DNA from: Paenibacillus sp. SYP-B4298
GTDB lineage: Bacteria > Bacillota > Bacilli > Paenibacillales > Paenibacillaceae
Assembly (NCBI RefSeq): GCF_027627475.1
Contig: NZ_CP115484.1
Coordinates: 124,001-188,000 of the forward strand
Reading direction: 5' to 3'
DNA: 64,000 bases
Under the pieces are notes generated by a model that did no database searches, was not told the origin of the DNA, and saw only the letters and a program-made list of their open reading frames with translations. The translations under genes were made by a program, and so were the position numbers. Of the stretch, positions 14,362-24,107 are shown piece by piece. Every line of letters begins with the position of its first letter. Position 1 is the first letter of the stretch.

Positions 14362-16074
14362 ATGAAAGCCGGCGTATCGCTTTTTCAGAAGCTTATTGTG
14401 GGTCTGCTGATTATGCTCTCCCTGATTGTGCTGGTGTTCTGGCTCATCTATCGACTTAATGTTCAGGTTATACAAGACGAGTTGAAGAAGAACAAAATTG
14501 CGGAGGTGGAATTTATGACCTCTCAATTAAGCAATCAATTTGAGCAGATTCTGATGAATACCATTGTGTTGTCCGAGGACCAATCGGTTCGGGCCTATCC
14601 CAATATGCTTAACTACGGAGACGAATACAGCAGATACGAGACGAAGCTGAACATAATCGACAAGCTTGCGCTGAACAGCGCATCAACCCCATGGAACAAT
14701 ACGTTTATACTCTATTTCCCTGAGCAGAGCGAAACGGTATCCTCCGACCCATCTTTTTCATTCAGCGAATTCAGACTGCCCGATCAGCCCTTGCATGTAT
14801 GGACCGTCAAGTCGGATCGGAAAACGGGAGAGTATTTCTATTCCTATCTGGTCAAAAGCCATAAAAGCCCGTTATATATCGAGGTGCAGATTCAGCTCAG
14901 CCAGATTCGAAAGGTAATGAGCCAGTACACCTCCGGCACGCCCTTGCTGTACGACTATCGCAATCATATGCTGATCCAGAACGATTCCGCTCCATTAATG
15001 AAGGAAACCGCTCAGGTGATTGTCCCGCTCCTGCAGGGGGACAATGGATTCCTGTCAGTGGACAATAACGGCACACCCTATCTGCTCAATTATATGAAGC
15101 TGAACATGATGGACTTTTATTTCATGGACTACCATCCCATGCGGCAATTAATCGAACCGATTTCGCGAAACAACAATTATTTTATGATTGCGATCGTCGT
15201 ATTGCTGCTGCTTTCTCTGATCAGTATTTTTTTGCTGCACCGTCAGGTACAGCTACCGATCCACAAGCTGCGCAAGGCGATCGAAAAATTCGACCAGGGA
15301 GACTTCTCCAGCAGGCTGACTGATGTGCATGCTTATGACTTCCGACTGCTAGGCCGCTCGTTTAACCGAATGGCCGAAAACACGCAGGTGTTGATTGAAC
15401 AGGTGCTTCATGGAGAGCTTCAGGTCAAGGAAGCTCGTCTTATGCAATACCAGGCCCAGATTAATCCGCATTTTCTCTATAATTGCTTGAACTTTATTCA
15501 CAGCAAAGCCAGCGTCAATGATACGGGAGCCGTTAGATCCATGACCCTTCATCTGGGCGCTTACTGCCGCTATATTCACAAGATTGAGCAATTGGATGCA
15601 ACGCTGGAGGAAGAATTAACCTCTGTAGAGCATTATTTATCCATTATGCAGCTCAGGAAAACAACAATATCCTTTCACATCGATGTTCCGAAGCAACTGA
15701 GAGCATGCCGATTGCCGCGCATGATTCTGCAGCCGCTCGTTGAGAACTGTATCATCCATGGCCTCGAGCTCTCCGAGCACTCCGGCCTCATTACGATAGA
15801 AGCCCTTGATGTGGGAAGCGAATTCATACTATCGGTACGTGATAATGGCGCTGGTATGGAGCGTGATCGCTTGCAGGCTGTAGTGCACTATATGGATGAG
15901 AGGCTGTGTTCAGAGCGGTCAATCGGCATCGGATTGCGCAATGTGAATCAGAGAATCAAGCTTTATTACGGAAAGGAGCAGGGGCTGCTGATCGAATCCA
16001 AGCCTGGGCAGGGCACGACCATTTCCATAAGGATGAGGAAGGAGGGGCATCATGTTTCATCTCCTGCTGGTTGA
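14362..16074 (+). CDS. yesM: YesM-type sensor histidine kinase
   Basis: 570 residues with two transmembrane segments (about 11-33 and 272-293) flanking an extracytoplasmic sensor domain of about 240 residues, a HAMP linker (RQVQLPIHKLRKAI), and the His_kinase domain with phospho-acceptor His370 in QINPHFLYNCLN. The ATPase domain has N box LVENCIIHG and G boxes DNGAGM and GIGLRNV. In Bacillales these kinases sense oligosaccharides outside the cell and control nearby ABC importers. ATG follows GGGAGG. It overlaps the regulator gene by 23 bp, so translation is coupled. Confidence 0.93.
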   Translation: MKAGVSLFQKLIVGLLIMLSLIVLVFWLIYRLNVQVIQDELKKNKIAEVEFMTSQLSNQFEQILMNTIVLSEDQSVRAYPNMLNYGDEYSRYETKLNIIDKLALNSASTPWNNTFILYFPEQSETVSSDPSFSFSEFRLPDQPLHVWTVKSDRKTGEYFYSYLVKSHKSPLYIEVQIQLSQIRKVMSQYTSGTPLLYDYRNHMLIQNDSAPLMKETAQVIVPLLQGDNGFLSVDNNGTPYLLNYMKLNMMDFYFMDYHPMRQLIEPISRNNNYFMIAIVVLLLLSLISIFLLHRQVQLPIHKLRKAIEKFDQGDFSSRLTDVHAYDFRLLGRSFNRMAENTQVLIEQVLHGELQVKEARLMQYQAQINPHFLYNCLNFIHSKASVNDTGAVRSMTLHLGAYCRYIHKIEQLDATLEEELTSVEHYLSIMQLRKTTISFHIDVPKQLRACRLPRMILQPLVENCIIHGLELSEHSGLITIEALDVGSEFILSVRDNGAGMERDRLQAVVHYMDERLCSERSIGIGLRNVNQRIKLYYGKEQGLLIESKPGQGTTISIRMRKEGHHVSSPAG

Positions 16075-17665
16075 TGACGAAACCTATGTTGTAGACGATC
16101 TGGAGGTCGCCTTCCCTTGGGGGAGCTGCGGGATCAGCAAGGTATTCAAGGCGTATTCCGCCAACGAGGCTCTTGGGATCATCCACACCGAACGGATCGA
16201 CATCGTCATCACGGATATATCCATGCCGAGGATGAACGGATTGGAGCTTATCCAGTCCATCCGTAGCGCACAGCTCAAGATCAAATGTCTTCTGTTAACG
16301 GGTTATGCGGAATTCGATTACGCCAAGGAAGCCATTCATCAAGGCGTCGTGGAGTACCTGGTGAAGCCCCTGGATCACGCGAAGCTCCACGCCTGCCTGC
16401 AATCTACTGTGCAGTCCATCATAGATGAGATGGAGCAGGCTGCCTCCTATGATCATGCCATGCGAGCCTTCAAGGAGCATCTGCCCCATCTGAAGGACAA
16501 GCTGCTGAATGAGTTGCTTCAAGGGTACCGCTATTCGGATGAGGAGCTTCAATACAAGCTGAGGAGCTATCAGTTGGATGTTGAACTTGGCGATGAATTA
16601 TTTATGCTCATTATTAGACTCGAGGAGCGTTTTTCCCGCCTTGGTTATAGTGATATGAACCTGTTTCAATATGCGGTAGCCAATATTGTGACCGAGATGC
16701 TGACCGAGTTCTTTACACTATGGCACTGCAGCGATGCGAACCATCATCTGGTGTTTCTTCTGAAGCCAAGGGGAACGCATGCCGGGCCCGAGCTGACCCA
16801 CGCCGCCAGATGGCTATCAGGACTCGTCGAGCGGATCCATCGCAACGTGCATGACTATTTGAAGGGCGGGATCTCGATCGTGTCCACCTACCCGGGACGG
16901 TTTCCGGCGGATATTAGTGACATGTACGACCAGGCGATTCTGGCGCTTCGGAGGCAGGCCGGCAAGGAGCATGGTCATCTGCTCCAGCTTACAGAACGCC
17001 CGGAATCGGTAAACATACGTCCATTAAGCATGCTCTATGCTCCTCCCACGTTCATGCATTTGCTTGAAACCTCCCAATGGGATGAATTTCTTAACCGCCT
17101 GTCGATGCTGAGGACGGTCTTCAACGAGCTGCCCGAACAAACCGAGGAGCATCTGGAGGAGGTGAAGAGCGTTCTTCTGTCTTCCTTTCATTATGTCGCC
17201 CACAAGAACCATGTCATGCTGTCGGAGTGGAGCAGTCAGCAAGCTATCCAGCCCTCCGATCTTCGCTCGTTTGCCCAGATTCAGGAATGGGCAGAATCGT
17301 TGATCGCTCTTATTCGGAACAAGCTGGAGAAGGATGTGGCTCTGCATCAGGAGGGTCTGATTCAGGTTATCAAAGGCTATATAGACAGCAATCTGGCGAT
17401 GGTGAGCCTGCAATCTATAGCGGATCATGTATCCTTCCATCCGGTCTATGTATCCAAGCTGTTCCGCAAGCTGTGCGGCTCCAGCATCAGCGACTACCTG
17501 TTGAAGCTCAAGATGGAGCATGCCTTGTCCTATCTGCGCGACACCCAGGACAAGGTCTATGCCATATCGGAGAAGCTCGGATACTCCAATTCGCAATATT
17601 TCATTAAGGTGTTCAAGGAATATTACGGGATGACGCCCCAGGAATACCGGGAAAGGCGCCAGTAG
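16052..17665 (+). CDS. yesN: YesN-type response regulator, AraC family
   Basis: 537 residues. N-terminal receiver domain with phosphorylation site Asp55 (ITDISMPRMNG), acidic pair DDE near residue 8-10 and conserved Lys in VKPLDH. A long middle region follows, then a C-terminal AraC helix-turn-helix pair from about residue 430 (SLQSIADHVSFHPVYVSKLF and KLGYSNSQYFIKVFKEYYG). It is the partner of the overlapping YesM kinase and probably activates the facing sugar importer genes. ATG follows AAGGAGGGG. Confidence 0.93.
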   Translation: MFHLLLVDDETYVVDDLEVAFPWGSCGISKVFKAYSANEALGIIHTERIDIVITDISMPRMNGLELIQSIRSAQLKIKCLLLTGYAEFDYAKEAIHQGVVEYLVKPLDHAKLHACLQSTVQSIIDEMEQAASYDHAMRAFKEHLPHLKDKLLNELLQGYRYSDEELQYKLRSYQLDVELGDELFMLIIRLEERFSRLGYSDMNLFQYAVANIVTEMLTEFFTLWHCSDANHHLVFLLKPRGTHAGPELTHAARWLSGLVERIHRNVHDYLKGGISIVSTYPGRFPADISDMYDQAILALRRQAGKEHGHLLQLTERPESVNIRPLSMLYAPPTFMHLLETSQWDEFLNRLSMLRTVFNELPEQTEEHLEEVKSVLLSSFHYVAHKNHVMLSEWSSQQAIQPSDLRSFAQIQEWAESLIALIRNKLEKDVALHQEGLIQVIKGYIDSNLAMVSLQSIADHVSFHPVYVSKLFRKLCGSSISDYLLKLKMEHALSYLRDTQDKVYAISEKLGYSNSQYFIKVFKEYYGMTPQEYRERRQ

Positions 17666-17742
17666 AGGTGGCCCCATTCAAGCCGACCAAGGCGCATTCA
17701 AGTCCAAGCCCAGGCTCAAGTCCAATAAGTGCACGCCAACCA

Positions 17743-17778
17743 CTCCTCCATATCCGCTGTCAGACGGAAATGGAGGAG
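17743..17778. terminator. Bidirectional hairpin between convergent operons
   Basis: CTCCTCCAT (17743-17751) pairs with ATGGAGGAG (17770-17778), and an inner TCCG/CGGA extends the stem. It lies between the ends of yesN (+) and the lipoprotein gene (-). There is no clear T run, so it is a strong hairpin rather than a textbook intrinsic terminator. Confidence 0.55.
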
Positions 17779-17793
17779 CGGCTGCTTTACTGC

Positions 17794-19488
17794 CTATTGA
17801 TGGATCGACGCGTACCATTCGTTGACTTCGTTGTGAACTTGCTGGCCGCCAGAGGACAGGTATCTCTCCACAAAGGAATCAAATTCGTCAATCGAAGCTC
17901 TGTTGTAAATAATTTTGGTCAGCACCTCCTTCTCCAGCTTGTCGAGCATATCTCCCTTGGACAATTGGGTTTTGGTCGGGCTGCCTGTGAACTTGTTCAT
18001 CATGATCGAATCCTTCTGATCAATGACGATTTTCGCCGCCTGGATCTGCTCCGGGATCGAACGAAGCATAGCCTTCTCATACGGCGTAACCGCTTCTTCT
18101 CCGTTAGCGATTTTGGCTAATGTGTTAATACGCAATTGTGGAATGATCGCGCCATCAAAGGTCAGTGTGTAGCGAATGGTGTCCACCCAACCGCCTTCGA
18201 TCTTGTCGCTGTCCTGCTCTCCATACAGCTCTCCGTTTGGACCAATGGCATAATCATAGCCCTCCGCAAATCCCTTGGTGAATGGCCCTTCGCCAGATGG
18301 GTTCGCCCAATGGTCGAACAGGTAGTTTTGATACACAAAGAATGCATCCTTGTTTTTCATATTCTTGTTGATCAGCACAGCCCCTGAATTCACCGAGGTT
18401 CCTCTGCGGCCAACCTTGCCGTCTTGTCCCGCCGGAAGCGGATATGCCTTGTATTCGGCTCCAGGCAGATTGGCCTTCATATCCTGAAGCGGCCAGCCCG
18501 TCATCCAGTAAGGGCCGACGATAATTCCTGCCTTCCCTGCTGTAAATGCCTCAGAGGCCTTCACCTCGTCATACAATCCAGCTTCCTGAGAGATGTAACC
18601 CTTCTTCATCCAATCCTGCAGCTTCGCCAGAGCGGGCTTCATCTCCGGCTGAATGGAGCCGTAGACGAGCTTTCCATCCGCGCCTTCATTCCATTGGTTC
18701 GGCATCGCCCCAAACATACCGAAGATCCAGCCTGAATCCGACATCCAGGTGGCGAGATTGTTTTTGAAGCCGATAGATAGAGCTAGCGTATCCTTTTGCC
18801 CATTTTGATCGGGGTCGCCGTTGGTGAAGGCCTCCATTACGGCTTCCAGTTCATCTATGGTTGTGGGAGCTTCCATGCCCACGTTTCTCAGCCAGTCTTC
18901 ACGGATATACATGACACCGTCGTTATTATAGGCATTGTCAAGCACAGGAATCGCCATTCTTTTGCCATCGCGGATGTAGGGATTCCAGACATCGGGGTCC
19001 TGGCTCATCGCTTCCTTATACGTATCGGAAGCATATTGATCGAACAGCTCGCCCGCATCGGCGAATTGACCGGATTCAATAAGGTCGCTAATCAAGGTCT
19101 GATCCCCACGGAATGCAATAATGTCCGGCATCTCCTGCTTGGAGGTCAGCATAAGGCGCAGCTTGGTTTGGTAGGCATTGTTCTGGTCGCTGACCGTCCA
19201 CAAATACTTGATGTCGATGCCAAGGGTATCCTTGGCCCATCGGGTATGCACATTGTTCTCGATGTTCTCACCATTTTTAAACTTCAGATTGCTGCCAATT
19301 GGAAACACTGTCGTGATGCTGACAGGCTCCACATATTTGCCATTTTCGAATTTGGCCGAATAAAATTCAGTCGAAGTCTCGGCACGGCCTCCGTCACTAC
19401 TGGCGCTGTTGCTGCAGCCGGCGAGCAAGCTGGTAAGCATGGCCCCGGCCAGCAAAGCTGCTGCTGCCTTCTTCATTGTCCATATCAT
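17794..19488 (-). CDS. Sugar ABC transporter substrate-binding lipoprotein (LipO/YtcQ-like)
   Basis: 564 residues with a lipoprotein signal (MKKAAAALLAGAMLTSLLAGCS, lipobox L-L-A-G-Cys). The mature part is a long CUT1-type solute-binding protein with PTTIDELEAVMEAF, GVMYIREDWLRNVGM and FTAGKAGIIVGPYWMTGW segments found in LipO/YtcQ relatives. It would capture an oligosaccharide and deliver it to the two permeases encoded just upstream. The start is placed at the ATG 5 bases after GGGGGAGAC rather than seven codons earlier. It is the last gene of a three-gene - strand operon. No ATPase gene is present; these systems often share MsmK. Confidence 0.9.
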   Translation of the reverse strand: MIWTMKKAAAALLAGAMLTSLLAGCSNSASSDGGRAETSTEFYSAKFENGKYVEPVSITTVFPIGSNLKFKNGENIENNVHTRWAKDTLGIDIKYLWTVSDQNNAYQTKLRLMLTSKQEMPDIIAFRGDQTLISDLIESGQFADAGELFDQYASDTYKEAMSQDPDVWNPYIRDGKRMAIPVLDNAYNNDGVMYIREDWLRNVGMEAPTTIDELEAVMEAFTNGDPDQNGQKDTLALSIGFKNNLATWMSDSGWIFGMFGAMPNQWNEGADGKLVYGSIQPEMKPALAKLQDWMKKGYISQEAGLYDEVKASEAFTAGKAGIIVGPYWMTGWPLQDMKANLPGAEYKAYPLPAGQDGKVGRRGTSVNSGAVLINKNMKNKDAFFVYQNYLFDHWANPSGEGPFTKGFAEGYDYAIGPNGELYGEQDSDKIEGGWVDTIRYTLTFDGAIIPQLRINTLAKIANGEEAVTPYEKAMLRSIPEQIQAAKIVIDQKDSIMMNKFTGSPTKTQLSKGDMLDKLEKEVLTKIIYNRASIDEFDSFVERYLSSGGQQVHNEVNEWYASIHQ

Positions 19489-19568
19489 TGCGTCTCCCCC
19501 ATTGTACATGAAATTTTTTGGCTGATCTCTCAGACATACACCTCCTTAGGCCAGTCCTGTTATCGGCG

Positions 19569-20447
19569 TTATTCCTTGACAGCTCCAAGCACGATGCCTT
19601 TGACGAAGAAGCGCTGCAGGAAAGGGTACACGAGCAGAATCGGAGCCATCCCGATAAAGATCTGCGCTGCCTTCACCGTTCGTTGAGATATATTAACCAA
19701 ATCCTCAGGACGGACAGTAACCTTGCTGAAATCCTGCTGCACGATAATCGTTTGCAGGAAGGTTGCCAGCGGATAATTTTTATGGTCGGTCATAAAGATC
19801 AGGCCATCGAACCACGAATTCCAATGTCCCACCATCGCAAATAGCGACAGGGTAGCCAGAGCCGGAAGCGATACCGGCAAATAAATATGAAACAGCGTTC
19901 GCAGGTGACCGGCTCCGTCTATAAAGGCCGCTTCCTCCAGCTCCTTCGGCACGCCGCGGAAGAAGTTCAGCAGCAATATCATGTTCCATACGGAAACGGC
20001 TCCGGGAAGGATGAGCACCCAGATCGTATTCATCATGTTCAGCTCTTGAATGAGCATATAGAATGGGATCAAGCCGCCATGGAACAGCATCGTAAACACG
20101 AAAAACCAGGTATACACATTCCTTCTTTTGAATTGGCGATTTTCCTTGGATAGCGGGTAGGCCGCAAGCAACACAATCAGCATGCTCAAGCCGGTGCCCC
20201 ATATCGTTCGTTGCACGGCGACCCATAACGCGCGTAGAAAGTTTTCGTTAGCCAGTGTTTTGTCATAGGCGTCGAAGGTGAACTGTACGGGCCATAAGCC
20301 AACCAGGTTCGCATTGGCGGGCGCCTTGCCGCTGAATGACACCGCAAGGATATGAACGAGCGGAATCACGCACAGCATAGAAAGCGCTAGCAAAAAAGTG
20401 TAGTTGAAGCAGGAGAATAGCTTGTACGGCTTGGATTTGTAATACAT
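19569..20447 (-). CDS. Sugar ABC transporter permease (LplC/YtcP-like)
   Basis: 292 residues with six predicted membrane segments and the EAA loop that docks the ATPase (EEAAFIDGAGHLRTLFHIYLP). It ends in FVKGIVLGAVKE, a typical MalG-class C-terminus. It forms a heterodimer with the LplB-like permease encoded 18 bp upstream. A GGGAAG lies about 12 bases before the ATG. Confidence 0.92.
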   Translation of the reverse strand: MYYKSKPYKLFSCFNYTFLLALSMLCVIPLVHILAVSFSGKAPANANLVGLWPVQFTFDAYDKTLANENFLRALWVAVQRTIWGTGLSMLIVLLAAYPLSKENRQFKRRNVYTWFFVFTMLFHGGLIPFYMLIQELNMMNTIWVLILPGAVSVWNMILLLNFFRGVPKELEEAAFIDGAGHLRTLFHIYLPVSLPALATLSLFAMVGHWNSWFDGLIFMTDHKNYPLATFLQTIIVQQDFSKVTVRPEDLVNISQRTVKAAQIFIGMAPILLVYPFLQRFFVKGIVLGAVKE

Positions 20448-20465
20448 GGCTGCATGTCTTCCCTT

Positions 20466-21425
20466 CTAAAATATCCGGTAGTTGGCAAGCTTGTAGGCGA
20501 GCCGGTAAGCGGCGACAATAAGCACAAATCCGACCATGGATTTGAACAGGCCCACTGCTGTGGAGAACCCGAACTTTCCGTCCACGATGCCGACCCGGTA
20601 TACAAAGGTATCAATGATGTCGCCTTTATCCATGACCAGCGCATTGTACAGGTTGAAGATCTGGTCAAACCCTGCGTTGAGTACATTGCCTAGCGAGAGA
20701 GTGCCAACCACGATCGTAATCGGAATCATCGCCGGAATCGTAATAGCCAGCGTCTGCTGCCACCTGCTCGCGCCGTCCACCTCAGCCGCCTCATAGAGCG
20801 ACGGATTAATGCCGGAGAGGGCCGCCAGGAACACGATAGCGCCAAAGCCGAACTCCTTCCAGACATCGCTTACGACCACCACCAATCGGAACCAGTTGCC
20901 ATCTCCAAGGAAAAAGATAGGATCGATGCCAAACACAGCGCCCAGCGCTTGATTGACCAGCCCATCGCTGGACAGCATGTCCAGCAGGATCCCCCCGAGG
21001 ATCACCCAGGAGAGGAAATGCGGCAAATAGACCATCGTTTGTACCGACCTTTTGAATGGGGACAACCGGACTTCATTTAAGAGCAGGGCAAAGGTAAATG
21101 GAGCCACCAGACCTGCGATCATTTTCATAGCGGCAATAATGAGCGTGTTCCAGATGACCTGCACATACTCCGGTGTAGAGAATAAATACTGGAAATGCTC
21201 CAGGCCGACCCACTCCGATCTGGCAAAGCCGAGCCAGGGCTTAAAGTCCTGAAAGGCGATGACGAGCCCCCCCATCGGGATGTAGGCAAATATCAGGGTC
21301 AGAGTGACGGCGGGCAGCAGCATGGCATCAAGAACCAGCATGCGCTTCCAATTGCCGCGGTGTGCGGGAGGAGCTTCCTTCTTCACCAGATCCGTCACCG
21401 CATGTGAGGTTTGACTTGTATGCAT
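20466..21425 (-). CDS. Sugar ABC transporter permease (LplB/YteP-like)
   Basis: About 319 residues, six membrane segments, EAA loop YEAAEVDGASRWQQTLAITIP and the family's QIFNLYNALV and VGLFKSMVGFVL segments. The first gene of the importer operon. I prefer the third in-frame ATG (21425, AAAGGA upstream) over 21458, because the family usually begins with a short charged tail ahead of the first membrane helix. Confidence 0.92.
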   Translation of the reverse strand: MHTSQTSHAVTDLVKKEAPPAHRGNWKRMLVLDAMLLPAVTLTLIFAYIPMGGLVIAFQDFKPWLGFARSEWVGLEHFQYLFSTPEYVQVIWNTLIIAAMKMIAGLVAPFTFALLLNEVRLSPFKRSVQTMVYLPHFLSWVILGGILLDMLSSDGLVNQALGAVFGIDPIFFLGDGNWFRLVVVVSDVWKEFGFGAIVFLAALSGINPSLYEAAEVDGASRWQQTLAITIPAMIPITIVVGTLSLGNVLNAGFDQIFNLYNALVMDKGDIIDTFVYRVGIVDGKFGFSTAVGLFKSMVGFVLIVAAYRLAYKLANYRIF

Positions 21426-21521
21426 CCTTCTGCTTCCTTTCTCCATTATGGCTTCCACTTCGCTGCAGCTACTCCATGGAGGTTGATATGCCTTTATTAT
21501 AAAAGCGGCCCGTCGAAGGTT

Positions 21522-21557
21522 ATATAATAAATCAATAGCTAGGATAACAATTTGTTA
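21522..21557 (-). promoter_or_regulatory. Importer operon promoter with overlapping dyad
   Basis: On the - strand TTGTTA (21550-21545), a 17-bp spacer and TTATAT (21527-21522) form a promoter. The -35 lies inside the perfect palindrome TAACAATTTGTTA (21545-21557), a plausible operator or activator site, perhaps for the YesN-type regulator. Confidence 0.45.
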
Positions 21558-21676
21558 ACCTGCTGCCCACGCTCGGACTAGCCCTTGCGAAGGTCTCTCT
21601 ATGGATTCATAGAAAAAGCCTCCCCCCTCCGCACGAAGCGGAGAAGTGAAGGCTATACGACAATGGGTCGTTCTTG

Positions 21677-22831
21677 CTATGGAAGCAGGGCACTCGTCAA
21701 ATCTTCTCTCCAGGCATGGGCGGAGCGGTCATACAGTCCAAAGGCCGCGCCAAACTCCCAATACGACCATGACATGCCAAGACGCTCGGCCTCGCTTCTG
21801 ACCGTCTGTGTCCAGGTAATCCGCGAGTTCATGTCTGCCGTTTTGTAGGCGCCGAATTCGCCCAGAAAAATAGGTCTGCCGTTATCCTGTCCCCATCTGG
21901 CGGCACGCTCAAAATCTGCAACCAGCCGTTCTCTGCTGGCAGGATTGTCTGCCCCTGTCTTCGTATTGTAATCTCTGAAGAAATTCGCAACCCAGTCCAC
22001 GTTCCTGGCTGCTTGAACCGGTTCAACCGGATGTGCTGGCGGACCCGGCCAGGTCAGACCTGTCGTACCGTATTCTGCCGTCATCCATTCAGCGCCTTGA
22101 TGTGTAAACAAGATCGGTCCATAATAATGGAAGGTCGCAATAATATTGCGGTCTTGCGCCGGAAGCTGCAGCTTGTACAGACCGTCGACACTATTCCAAT
22201 CTGTCCCCCCGACAATTAATGTACGATGCGGGTCGTTCGCCCGGATCACAGTAATCGCCTCATTAAGATATTGATTCCACAGCTCTGGCGTGAGTGCCCC
22301 GTTCGGTTCATTCAGCAGCTCATAATACACCTGTGCTGGACGATTCTTGTATCGCTGTGAGAGTTGATTCCAGATCGAGAGAAAACGATCCTTTTGACCG
22401 TGCGGGTTCGTAAACATTTCCTCGAAATGATGCAGGTCGACAATAATGGCAAGATTCTGCTCCAAGGCTTTATCAATAGCCCAATCGACCCGTTGCAGAA
22501 ATCCTTCATCAATCGTATAAGGCGCTCCCCACGTCGTTTTATTGGAGAAGCGAACCGGGAGGCGAACGGAGTCGAAGCCTTTATCCTTGATCAGCTTAAA
22601 ATAAGACTCCTCCAGCGCCATGTCCCATGCCCCTTCATACGGCGCATCAAGCGCATTGCCCAGATTGACGCTTCGGCCAAGCGCCCTTGCTTGTTGGTAC
22701 ACATCAGGATTCACATTCAGCACCTCCACCGATTCCTTCCCCTGCGGCTTGCTTGCTCCCTTCATTGCATTGACTTCCCATGTACATCCCGTGAGAAGTA
22801 CAATGGCGACTAAAATTCCGATAAACCTCAT
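21677..22831 (-). CDS. GH5 glycoside hydrolase lipoprotein (endoglucanase-like)
   Basis: 384 residues with lipobox L-L-T-G-Cys near residue 16, then a single GH5 (TIM-barrel) catalytic domain. The acid/base is Glu175 in LLNEPNG and the nucleophile is Glu325 in FLGEFGAY; the conserved FDSVRLPVRF, VDLHHFEE and ATFHYYGP strands are present. Family members cut beta-1,4-glucans, mannans or xyloglucans; the sequence does not fix the substrate. Being tethered at the cell surface beside an oligosaccharide importer suggests it generates that importer's substrate. The start follows GGAGGAGATAGGAATT. Confidence 0.92.
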   Translation of the reverse strand: MRFIGILVAIVLLTGCTWEVNAMKGASKPQGKESVEVLNVNPDVYQQARALGRSVNLGNALDAPYEGAWDMALEESYFKLIKDKGFDSVRLPVRFSNKTTWGAPYTIDEGFLQRVDWAIDKALEQNLAIIVDLHHFEEMFTNPHGQKDRFLSIWNQLSQRYKNRPAQVYYELLNEPNGALTPELWNQYLNEAITVIRANDPHRTLIVGGTDWNSVDGLYKLQLPAQDRNIIATFHYYGPILFTHQGAEWMTAEYGTTGLTWPGPPAHPVEPVQAARNVDWVANFFRDYNTKTGADNPASRERLVADFERAARWGQDNGRPIFLGEFGAYKTADMNSRITWTQTVRSEAERLGMSWSYWEFGAAFGLYDRSAHAWREDLTSALLP

Positions 22832-23217
22832 AATTCCTATCTCCTCCTTTTATTGGTACTTTCATCATTATAATCATAATGACGGTGTTTTCGAATGATA
22901 ATATTTTATCGTCATAACAATTTGGAAGCCTGTTCGATAAGGTCATATACGGAGTGGCGTATCCCTGACTCTATAGCTGTGCGCAACGAAGCGTTGCTGG
23001 TTAAAGGACGGCGTAGCCGTGTACTCTTGTGTAGCCGAGGCGTCTTTGGATTGATATAATTGCATATGACAGAGATTTCATCTGCTGTTTTTTTATGACT
23101 ATATGCCTTCGCTCCAGCTATTATAGCGCACCGTGTTCAAGCATCGTCGCTTGTGCTTCTACGCTCAGCTAACGCGGGGAGTCTTGAATCAGAGAGCGAT
23201 GGGAGAGGAGATTAGAG
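22832..23217. other. Gene-free 386-bp spacer
   Basis: It holds the divergent upstream regions of the GH5 gene (-) and the small accessory gene at 23218 (+). A TATAAT on the - strand about 40 bp upstream of the GH5 start could be its -10. Small hairpins occur at GCGCAACGAAGCGTTGC (about 22980) and GGCGTAGCC (about 23009). TGTTCAAGCATCGTCGCTTG (about 23131) matches a segment near 9044 apart from one base. No gene was found. Confidence 0.4.
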
Positions 23218-23673
23218 ATGGATACTAAGCGCGAATATAGATTTAAAGTTATTTATCCACGGGCTTATTTGAACATGACGTCATTGTTAATCATGCAATT
23301 TTGCCCATTTATGCTTTTAAGACTTGTTGATCACCTCCTATTTAAATCCTTTCTTGTAGGCCTGATTTTATTGTCTTTTGTTTGCTTGTTTATGATAATC
23401 AGACGACGATTTTTTATGGAGCTTAACATTACATTAGGAGAGAATTATATTATATCCACTAGTAATAGGAAGTATGACGTAACGGACATAAAACGAATCT
23501 ATTTCGATCGCAATCGAATTGGATTCAAGCTATATGAGAAGAGTCTGGTTCCTATGGAGTTATGCTTTTATTTTCAGAAGGGCCAGGAAAATATAGGAGT
23601 CGGTCAATTGAAAGAATGGGCCGCGCGGAATAATATATCGGTAAGTAAAATATCATTTTTAACCGTATACTAG
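23218..23673 (+). CDS. Hypothetical two-TM protein
   Basis: 151 residues. Two hydrophobic segments (about 18-35 and 41-60) joined by a short turn are followed by a cytoplasmic domain starting at RRRFFMELNITLGENYIIS, resembling small bacterial PH-like membrane proteins. I do not recognise a family with confidence. The ATG follows GGGAGAGGAG. It lies 23 bp before ridA. Confidence 0.6.
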   Translation: MDTKREYRFKVIYPRAYLNMTSLLIMQFCPFMLLRLVDHLLFKSFLVGLILLSFVCLFMIIRRRFFMELNITLGENYIISTSNRKYDVTDIKRIYFDRNRIGFKLYEKSLVPMELCFYFQKGQENIGVGQLKEWAARNNISVSKISFLTVY

Positions 23674-23696
23674 CGGATTGAAAGAGGGTGTCGACG

Positions 23697-24107
23697 TTGT
23701 CAGAAAGATTAAGAGTCTCAACAGGTTCACCATGGGAATCTGTTGTGGGATATAGCAGAGCCATCAGAATCGGGAATGTCGTCGAGGTGGCAGGAACGAC
23801 CGCAATGAAAGACGGCAAGGTTGTCGGTAAAGGCAATGCTTATGAACAAACGAAATATATCCTTCAAATTATTGAAGGAGCGTTGAAGCAAGTTGGGGCT
23901 GGCATGTCTGATGTTGTAAGAACAAGAATGTTTGTGACGGATATTAGTCAATGGGAAGAAATAGGGAAAGCTCACGGAGAGTATTTTAAGGAGGTAAGGC
24001 CAGTAGCAACCATGGTTGAGGTGAAGAGCCTAATTGATCCAGAATTATTGGTCGAGATTGAAGTTCAGGCTATTATGAAATCAGGTGAAGATGAAGATGA
24101 ATTATAG
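23697..24107 (+). CDS. RidA family protein (YjgF/YER057c/UK114)
   Basis: 136 residues of the Rid fold: an N-terminal RVSTGSPWESVVGYSRA, VVEVAGTTAMKDGK, then VVRTRMFVTDISQWEEIGKAH and VRPVATMVEVKSLIDPELLVEIEVQAI. RidA enzymes hydrolyse reactive enamine/imine intermediates. The invariant Arg of archetypal RidA aligns with the Arg of DVVRTRMFV. This one belongs to a divergent subgroup, so deaminase activity is uncertain. TTG 23697 follows AAAGAGGG by 8 bases; GTG 23688 overlaps that site. Confidence 0.85.
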   Translation: MSERLRVSTGSPWESVVGYSRAIRIGNVVEVAGTTAMKDGKVVGKGNAYEQTKYILQIIEGALKQVGAGMSDVVRTRMFVTDISQWEEIGKAHGEYFKEVRPVATMVEVKSLIDPELLVEIEVQAIMKSGEDEDEL

